A stretch of 7,833 bases of DNA from NCBI GenBank assembly GCA_900557585.1, contig USTJ01000028.1:1-7833 (forward strand), read 5' to 3'. Origin of the DNA: an uncultured Eubacteriales bacterium. Its GTDB lineage: Bacteria; Bacillota; Clostridia; Christensenellales; UBA1242. Below are positions 1 to 3,386 of the stretch, in pieces; the first letter of the stretch is position 1; each line of letters starts with the position of its first letter. Below the pieces are notes generated by a model. It was not told where the DNA came from, did not search any database, and saw nothing but the letters and a program-made list of their open reading frames with translations. The translations under genes were made by a program, and so were the position numbers.

Positions 1-445
1 TCACAACAACAATGCCCCCGCCAAGGTCTGCTTTGTTTGAAGAAATGGTTCCGCCAGAAATTGTTGTTGTTCCGCTTGAACAAATTCCACCACCACGCTT
101 TCCCGCCTCATTCTCTGAAATTGCACCAGCAGAAATTGTAAGTGTTCCAGTATTGTTTACCGTAATGCCTCCACCATGGTTTTCAGCAGTATTTCCGAAA
201 ACATCGCCACCAAGCATTTCCATTGTTCCACCAGCAATCATCACTCCACCACCATTGGTTGCTGAAAAACCAGAAATGTTTTTCTTTCCCTCAAGTGTTA
301 AAGTTGAACCGCTTCCAACATAAAAAGCGCCACCATTTGCCGCAAAAGCACTTTGCTTTTGTCCACCAAGAACAAAGCCAAGAGACAATGCAATCGATGC
401 TACAGCAACTAAAACTGAAAATATAACATGACGGAATTTTTTCAT
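1..445 (-). CDS. Secreted glycine-rich beta-helix repeat surface protein (5' part, runs off the window)
   Basis: The first 148 codons are visible; the gene continues past the left edge. The start ATG (445-443) is preceded by AAGGTG about 8 nt upstream. Residues 1-35 form a Sec signal peptide: MKK, a hydrophobic stretch (about 8-27), then a SAFA|AN cleavage site near residue 35. The mature part consists of imperfect 24-27 residue repeats, each with a GGG block (65-67, 91-93, 118-120, 142-144) followed by T/S-I-S-G/A-G turns such as TTTISGGTISSNKA. This pattern is typical of right-handed parallel beta-helix or adhesin-like proteins of gut Firmicutes, which are exported and often wall-anchored. 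The exact role cannot be told, and the C-terminal anchor lies outside the window. It is transcribed on its own from a promoter at 526-556. Export is well supported; adhesion is inference. Confidence 0.85.
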   Translation of the reverse strand, partial: MKKFRHVIFSVLVAVASIALSLGFVLGGQKQSAFAANGGAFYVGSGSTLTLEGKKNISGFSATNGGGVMIAGGTMEMLGGDVFGNTAENHGGGITVNNTGTLTISAGAISENEAGKRGGGICSSGTTTISGGTISSNKADLGGGIVVV

Positions 446-514
446 TTTTTATACACCTTGAAATAATAAATTTCTCTTTTTCTTATAAATATTATTCGAT
501 ACAATTATCTATTT

Positions 515-531
515 TATCATTTCTAATGATA
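515..531. repeat. Palindrome overlapping the -10, possible operator
   Basis: TATCATT and AATGATA form perfect 7-bp arms around a 3-nt centre (TCT on the plus strand). The right arm overlaps the -10 of the minus-strand promoter, so a protein bound here would block transcription of the surface-protein gene. This is seen in the sequence; operator function is inference. Confidence 0.4.
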
Positions 532-556
532 TCACCAAAATCCCCGTTTGTGTCAA
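526..556 (-). promoter_or_regulatory. Promoter of the surface-protein gene
   Basis: On the minus strand a consensus -35 TTGACA (556-551) is followed by an extended -10 TGATATCAT, with TATCAT at 531-526. The spacer is 19 nt, longer than ideal, which the TGn extension may offset. The 12-bp block at 526-537 recurs at the promoter of the next gene. A 7-bp-arm palindrome (515-531) overlaps the -10 and the probable start of transcription. Confidence 0.6.
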
Positions 557-585
557 GCAATTTTATTTGCTTTTTTATTATTTAT

Positions 586-618
586 AATAAAAAGACCAAG
601 ACATATAGTCTGGTCTTT
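586..618 (-). terminator. Intrinsic terminator of the orphan gene 622-1281
   Basis: The stem AAAGACCA(A)GAC at 591-602 pairs with GTCTGGTCTTT at 608-618, with one bulged A and a 5-nt loop. On the minus strand it is followed by CTTTTTATT, a U-rich tail. It lies 4 nt after the stop codon of the minus-strand gene and so separates it from the surface-protein gene. Confidence 0.85.
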
Positions 619-621
619 GCT

Positions 622-1281
622 TTATTTTGCAAGTTCTTCGAACTCTTTATTGTGTTTTATTGCATATTGTAAAAACTTTTCGCGGACACTATTTTTCACT
701 TTGTCTTCATCGATAACTTCTGGATGTGCAACATCCAAATATTTGAAGGTTGAAAAGTCGATTGATTGAAGAACATTTCGAACCATGTTATAGTTTTGCC
801 AAAAAGCCTCTGGCAACTGGTCACACATGTGCTCAAAATATTGATATTTCTTTGTAATGTCATAAACCGCAATCTCGTTTGAAATTGCACTGCAAATTCC
901 TTTGTTGCCAAGCAAAAAGTCAATATCGAAATCGTCCAAATGACCCTCATATGCAGGGAATTTGAAAATTCCGCTTTTTGAAATTACTGCAATATGTGTA
1001 CTCTTATCAATTCCTGAACATTGCTCAACAACACAAGTGCTTCCTGCAAAAATTCCTTTTTCAACTGAAACAACAAATGCGTTTGCTCTTTTTGAAACAC
1101 AAAGGTTGCGGTCATATGGGCAAACTGTTTCAATTTTATAATATTCGTAACTTGGATAGTTTTCAATTCCAATAATTGTGCAGTTTTCGCCCAATGTCTT
1201 TTTCACATCGCCAACAAAACTGCGTCCATATGCTCCAAAAAAGTCTCTTATATATGTTTTATTCTTTCCTAAATTTTCCAT
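622..1281 (-). CDS. Hypothetical protein with seven cysteines (219 aa)
   Basis: I do not recognise the family. The product is 219 aa, soluble, with no signal peptide or membrane segment. Seven cysteines (34, 54, 61, 83, 88, 130, 153) are spread along the N-terminal two thirds without a CxxC pair; C54 and C61 sit in CPYDRNLC. The N-terminal two thirds look like alternating beta strands, and the C-terminal 60-70 residues are charged and helical. The in-frame ATG (1281-1279) is chosen because an upstream in-frame TTG (1302) lies at the predicted transcription start and has no ribosome binding site. The only GGAG (1300-1297) is 15 nt from this ATG but ideally placed for another ATG (1292) that is out of frame (see findings). 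It is a single-gene unit with its own promoter (1312-1340) and terminator (586-618). That it is a real gene is well supported by its length and its signals. Confidence 0.75.
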   Translation of the reverse strand: MENLGKNKTYIRDFFGAYGRSFVGDVKKTLGENCTIIGIENYPSYEYYKIETVCPYDRNLCVSKRANAFVVSVEKGIFAGSTCVVEQCSGIDKSTHIAVISKSGIFKFPAYEGHLDDFDIDFLLGNKGICSAISNEIAVYDITKKYQYFEHMCDQLPEAFWQNYNMVRNVLQSIDFSTFKYLDVAHPEVIDEDKVKNSVREKFLQYAIKHNKEFEELAK

Positions 1282-1311
1282 AATTTTTTCATTTTTCTCC
1301 AAAGGGGCTAC

Positions 1312-1340
1312 ATGATATCACCATTTCAACTGAAAATCAA
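1312..1340 (-). promoter_or_regulatory. Promoter of the orphan gene 622-1281
   Basis: On the minus strand TTGATT (1340-1335) and TATCAT (1317-1312) are separated by exactly 17 nt, and TG stands one base before the -10 (extended -10). Transcription would begin near 1305, which leaves only a few bases before GGAG at 1300-1297. This very short leader rules out an efficient start at the TTG codon at 1302. Confidence 0.65.
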
Positions 1341-1490
1341 GACCCAATTTTGACAAATTTTGAAAAAAAATGACTAAATTTGAAAAGTCCGTTAAGTTTT
1401 ATTCCACTTTAACACCTGAAATTAAACTCACACAAAAAAACCAACATATAAAACAAACCTTTTTAAACCCACATAAACGAGTCTTCACTT

Positions 1491-1545
1491 CAAATCCAAC
1501 AAGGAGCAAAAAACGCCAGTTCGTTTAAACTGGCATTTTGGGGCT
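1491..1545 (-). repeat. Degenerate copy A of the tRNA tail and terminator
   Basis: This stretch resembles 1673-1735 in order and spacing: CAAATCC, a short variable part, an A run, CGCCAGTTCGTTT, a near-palindromic ACTGGCATTTT, then GGCTCC. On the minus strand it reads as the 3' end of a tRNA-like sequence (GGAGCCCCA), a hairpin (GCCAGTT at 1515-1521 with AACTGGC at 1528-1534) and TTTTTT. Sequence further upstream (1546-1575) aligns loosely with the T-arm region of the intact tRNA, but the rest does not fold as a tRNA. It is best read as a duplicated, decayed tRNA end plus terminator. Confidence 0.6.
1507..1534 (-). terminator. Second terminator-like hairpin downstream of tRNA-Asn
   Basis: GCCAGTT and AACTGGC make a 7-bp stem with a 6-nt loop, followed on the minus strand by GTTTTTTG. 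It closely matches the tRNA terminator at 1693-1721. It could act as a backup terminator or be a leftover of an ancestral second tRNA gene. Confidence 0.6.
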
Positions 1546-1672
1546 CCACAAGTGCGCCAAAACTTGGCACCTTGCATGTTTTTGTGAAAATCACAAAAAA
1601 CATTGACTTTAAACCAACTTTCTTTTTTCCCCACAAAATCTTTTTGACATTTTGAGGGAACCCTGACATAAA

Positions 1673-1735
1673 CAAATCCTACTCATATAGACAAAAAAAA
1701 CGCCAGTTCGTTTGAACTGGCATTTTTGGCTCCCC
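1673..1735 (-). repeat. Copy B of the tRNA tail and terminator
   Basis: This is the intact counterpart of 1491-1545. It holds the last bases of tRNA-Asn with encoded CCA, the perfect terminator hairpin, and CAAATCCTACTC (1673-1684), which is the exact inverted copy of GAGTAGGATTTG in the tRNA T-arm (1736-1747). Confidence 0.6.
1693..1721 (-). terminator. Terminator of tRNA-Asn
   Basis: GCCAGTTC (1702-1709) and GAACTGGC (1714-1721) form a perfect 8-bp stem with a 4-nt loop. On the minus strand this is followed by G and eight T residues. It begins 5 nt after the encoded CCA of the tRNA. Confidence 0.92.
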
Positions 1736-1801
1736 GAGTAGGATTTGAACCTACGACCTTGTGATTAACAGTCACCTGCTCCACCGCTGAGCTATCGGGG
1801 A
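1727..1801 (-). tRNA. tRNA-Asn (anticodon GTT), CCA encoded
   Basis: On the minus strand the gene folds as a full cloverleaf: acceptor TCCCCGA/TCGGGGA, D-stem GCTC/GAGC, anticodon loop CTGTTAA (anticodon GTT), T-stem GTAGG/CCTAC with loop TTCAAAT, discriminator G, then encoded CCA (1729-1727). It decodes AAC/AAU as asparagine. The outermost anticodon-stem pair (27-43) is a G-A mismatch; the other four pairs are good. A promoter (1841-1869) and a terminator (1693-1721) flank it, so it is a single-tRNA unit. Confidence 0.97.
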
Positions 1802-1813
1802 ATATATATAAAC

Positions 1814-1831
1814 TGTGTGATTTCTCACACA
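1814..1831. repeat. 18-bp palindrome in the tRNA leader (hairpin or operator)
   Basis: On the minus strand this reads TGTGTGA-GAAA-TCACACA, a perfect 7-bp stem closed by a GNRA-type tetraloop. It begins about 3 nt after the predicted transcription start (about 1834) of the tRNA-Asn precursor. It could cap the precursor leader as RNA, or serve as DNA-level operator: TGTGA and TCACA half sites resemble Crp/Fnr-family boxes, although those usually have a 6-bp rather than a 4-bp spacer. Confidence 0.55.
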
Positions 1832-1840
1832 AGTGAACTT

Positions 1841-1869
1841 ATTATATAATGAAACTTTCACTTTTGCAA
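1841..1869 (-). promoter_or_regulatory. Promoter of tRNA-Asn
   Basis: On the minus strand TTGCAA (1869-1864) and a consensus TATAAT (1846-1841) are spaced by 17 nt. Transcription would start near 1834, giving a 5' leader of about 33 nt before the mature tRNA. Confidence 0.8.
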
Positions 1870-2205
1870 GTATTTTTTTGAAAAAATTTTAATTTCTTTA
1901 AAAAACCTATAAATCACTCTTTATTTTCAAGAGTTTGCAAAACAATTGTGCAACACCACACGCATGTGTGAGAAACAAAAACAATTATCTTACAATTTTC
2001 TGTAAAATAAAACAAAGCGCAAAAATTGACATTCGCATATCACATTCATCTTTGCAAGCAATAATATTTAACACTCATTCAACCAACAAGCAACAAATAT
2101 ATGCTTTTTATCTAACAGTTTTTGAAATGTCTATCAAACACTTTTCACATTGCAATAGAAATTTTGATTCGACCTTTCCAAACTTTTTCCCATATTCCTA
2201 AAACC
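1870..2205. other. Intergenic stretch without a supported gene
   Basis: About 340 AT-rich bases between the tRNA promoter and the terminator of the Nudix gene. The plus strand has an 88-codon open frame (1935-2201) with no ribosome binding site, no promoter and no recognisable protein character, so I do not call it. Small inverted repeats are present: ACTCTT/AAGAGT (1916-1934) and CACAC-GCAT-GTGTG (1957-1970). I see nothing else in it. Confidence 0.5.
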
Positions 2206-2239
2206 AAACAAAAAAAGAACCCATATTGTGAGTTCTTTT
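2206..2239 (-). terminator. Terminator of the Nudix gene
   Basis: AAAAGAACCC (2213-2222) pairs with GAGTTCTTTT (2230-2239) in a 10-bp stem containing one G-U pair, with a 7-nt loop. On the minus strand a run of T follows. It lies about 70 nt after the stop codon of the Nudix gene. Confidence 0.85.
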
Positions 2240-2310
2240 ATTTTGATTATTAACGCATATTTTGTTTTATTATTTCACGATTCAAATATCGCACTCATTA
2301 TGTTATGCAA

Positions 2311-2847
2311 CTATTTTGCAATTTCACTTGATTCGCTTGAACCATAAAGATTTTGAATTTGGCTTTCAAGTTCATCTTTTGAAACCACTTTAAAGTTGTT
2401 TATTGAATGTTTCAAATCTTCTTCAAGGAAAACCGTTCCATAGACATTTCCTCCCGCAACAACAATTGGGAACCACTCTTTGTCGTCTGGAAGCATTTTG
2501 TCAAATGGCACATTTTCAATTTCAAACCATTCAGGAATCATTTCCTCGGTTTCTTCGATTTCACCCACAAAATCTGAACATGTAAAAATGTTAAGATTCA
2601 AGTCTACCCTTTCACCTTTATACCAAGTGTCAAAACGAATGAGCCCAACTTGGCTATATTTTGTTGGAGTTACGCCAATTTCTTCTTGTGTTTCGCGAAC
2701 CATTGCCTGCTCTATTGTTTCGCCCGGGTCTTGCTTTCCACCAATGCCGTTGATAGTTCCTTGGGCAAATCCGCGTTTCTTTTGTGCCAAAAGCACTTTG
2801 TTGTTTTGAAAAATCAAAACCAATGTTGTGTTTATAGTTCTTTTCAT
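2311..2847 (-). CDS. MTH1-like Nudix hydrolase (probable 8-oxo-dGTP diphosphatase)
   Basis: This 178-aa protein carries a full Nudix box at residues 37-59: G37-x5-E43-x7-R51-E52-T-x-E55-E56-x-G58-V59. The hydrophobic position after RE is Thr, a mild deviation. Alignment by eye with human MTH1 is close: KKRGF at 23-27, N33 just before GIGGK (N33 binds the purine base in MTH1), and PDDKEWFP (120-127), matching the PDD-YWFP segment whose two Asp contact the base. The MTH1 Trp before it is Leu119 here. Such enzymes hydrolyse oxidised purine nucleoside triphosphates to the monophosphate and so prevent mutations. The tail of about 20 residues beyond the MTH1 end is acidic and Ser-rich. The ATG at 2847 has AGGAG 10 nt upstream. 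Promoter at 3031-3059, leader of about 175 nt, terminator at 2206-2239. Family is sure; the exact substrate is inference. Confidence 0.92.
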   Translation of the reverse strand: MKRTINTTLVLIFQNNKVLLAQKKRGFAQGTINGIGGKQDPGETIEQAMVRETQEEIGVTPTKYSQVGLIRFDTWYKGERVDLNLNIFTCSDFVGEIEETEEMIPEWFEIENVPFDKMLPDDKEWFPIVVAGGNVYGTVFLEEDLKHSINNFKVVSKDELESQIQNLYGSSESSEIAK

Positions 2848-2960
2848 AATATTTTTTCTCCTGTTTTCTTTTGATTTTGGCTGTAAAAAATAAAAAACCT
2901 CCTATGATGACAAACAATAATAACAACAGCCAGATTTACAATTGTTAGTATTTTTGCCAT
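2844..2960 (-). CDS. Possible small membrane peptide overlapping the Nudix start (38 aa, tentative)
   Basis: An ATG-started frame at 2960 encodes 38 residues. It has a hydrophobic segment (about 4-17, ILTIVNLAVVIIVC) followed by a basic part (HHRR, then KK). Its TGA overlaps the Nudix ATG by four bases (ATGA), the classic arrangement for translational coupling. Against it, no good ribosome binding site precedes the ATG, and AT-rich DNA gives such frames by chance. An AGGAGG (2903-2898) lies inside the frame, 6 nt before an in-frame ATT but with no usual start codon nearby. It is listed as tentative. Confidence 0.25.
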   Translation of the reverse strand: MAKILTIVNLAVVIIVCHHRRFFIFYSQNQKKTGEKIL

Positions 2961-3024
2961 TCTTAGAAAGTTTCAAAAGAACCATCTCACAAAAATGCAT
3001 TACGGAATGGACGAATATAATGAT
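2848..3024 (-). promoter_or_regulatory. Long leader (5' UTR) of the Nudix gene
   Basis: The promoter at 3031-3059 implies about 175 nt of leader before the Nudix ATG. It holds a 32-codon frame rich in Cys (3000-2902, with CKSGCCYYC near its end) whose TAG stop runs into an AGGAGG. It also holds GGCTGT/ACAGCC inverted arms (about 2929 and 2880) that would enclose that AGGAGG in a loop. No known riboswitch or T-box is recognisable to me. Translation-dependent control is possible but unproven. Confidence 0.35.
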
Positions 3025-3030
3025 ACTATT

Positions 3031-3059
3031 ATTCTACTAAAACTTTCACATTTTGTCAA
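3031..3059 (-). promoter_or_regulatory. Promoter of the Nudix gene
   Basis: On the minus strand a consensus TTGACA (3059-3054) and TAGAAT (3036-3031) are spaced by exactly 17 nt. This sigma-A type promoter is divergent from the ABC transporter promoter, whose -35 lies about 160 bp away. Confidence 0.8.
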
Positions 3060-3111
3060 CCCTCAAATTTTACAAAACTCAACATTGCAAAATCCCGTAC
3101 AAACAAAAACC

Positions 3112-3136
3112 GATAAACCAAAAATTTTGATAAACC
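3112..3136. repeat. Direct repeat GATAAACC in the divergent promoter region
   Basis: GATAAACC occurs at 3112-3119 and 3129-3136, 17 bp apart, between the divergent Nudix and ABC promoters. It could be a pair of regulator half sites; the repeat is short and AT-rich, so chance is possible. Confidence 0.25.
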
Positions 3137-3167
3137 GAATAAATATGCCGTATGCATGCTATTTTTT

Positions 3168-3203
3168 TGTATAGAAACATGATTTATTTATATGTTTTAT
3201 ACA
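3168..3203. repeat. Imperfect inverted repeat upstream of the ABC transporter promoter
   Basis: TGTATAGAAACAT (3168-3180) and ATGTTTTATACA (3192-3203) are inverted copies, complementary over 12 bp apart from one extra G, with an 11-nt centre. The repeat ends 19 bp before the -35 of the ABC transporter gene. Its size and place fit a binding site for a dimeric activator or a DNA-bending regulator. No regulator gene is next to it. Confidence 0.5.
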
Positions 3204-3222
3204 TATTTAAGTAAGATATATA

Positions 3223-3251
3223 TTGACAACGGGGCCGTGTGAATATATAAT
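3223..3251 (+). promoter_or_regulatory. Consensus sigma-A promoter of the ABC transporter gene
   Basis: TTGACA (3223-3228), a 17-nt spacer and TATAAT (3246-3251) match the consensus exactly. The spacer contains a G+C-rich palindromic core, ACGG-GG-CCGT (3229-3238), that stands out from the AT-rich surroundings and could be an operator. Transcription would start near 3258, giving a leader of about 130 nt. Confidence 0.88.
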
Positions 3252-3263
3252 ATGTTCAGTTTG

Positions 3264-3299
3264 TCTTGCATTTTAAGCGTTGCGGATTGCTTTGCAAGA
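3264..3299 (+). promoter_or_regulatory. Hairpin at the start of the ABC transporter leader
   Basis: TCTTGCA (3264-3270) pairs with TGCAAGA (3293-3299), and inside it AAGC (3275-3278) pairs with GCTT (3289-3292), leaving a 4-nt bulge and a 10-nt loop. There is no U tract, so it is not a terminator. It may stabilise the mRNA 5' end or take part in control of this gene. Confidence 0.4.
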
Positions 3300-3386
3300 T
3301 AAAAGTTCACTGCATTTTTTTGCACCATGTTCTGCTATTTCGTCAAATGCAAGGTGAGCAAATCTATACAAAGGAAGGTGATATAT

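Larger units (their letters stand above)
1341..1726. other. Gene-free region between the orphan gene and tRNA-Asn
   Basis: No credible protein gene is visible. The 1341-1490 part is AT-rich and shows nothing. The 1491-1735 part holds two related copies of a tRNA-tail/terminator sequence. Between them (1546-1672) are two more hairpin-forming stretches, GTGC-GCCAAAACTTG-GCAC near 1552-1570 and an AT-rich hairpin at 1576-1603. The copies and hairpins suggest a decayed second tRNA transcription unit, which is inference. Confidence 0.5.

Noticed and set aside
1490..1675. 61-codon minus-strand open frame downstream of the tRNA terminator
   Set aside because: It runs through the left terminator-like hairpin and the hairpin-rich spacer, has no promoter of its own, and its peptide has no protein-like features. 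Its openness follows from the repeat sequence.
1491..1735. CRISPR-like or phage attachment interpretation of the repeated tail
   Set aside because: Only two imperfect copies exist, each holding a terminator hairpin, with no integrase, cas gene or phage gene in the window.
1935..2201. 88-codon plus-strand open frame
   Set aside because: No ribosome binding site or promoter, irregular composition rich in Asn, Cys and His, and no recognisable character. Likely chance in AT-rich DNA.
2654..2926. 90-codon minus-strand frame overlapping the Nudix gene, starting with a hydrophobic stretch
   Set aside because: It begins at a TTG without a ribosome binding site and most of it is the Nudix gene read in another frame. 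The hydrophobic start comes from a T-rich stretch.
3327..3386. Upstream in-frame ATG extending the ABC transporter by 20 residues
   Set aside because: No ribosome binding site precedes it, while AAGGAAGGTG stands directly before the ATG at 3387, whose product starts with a normal Lys-rich N-terminus.
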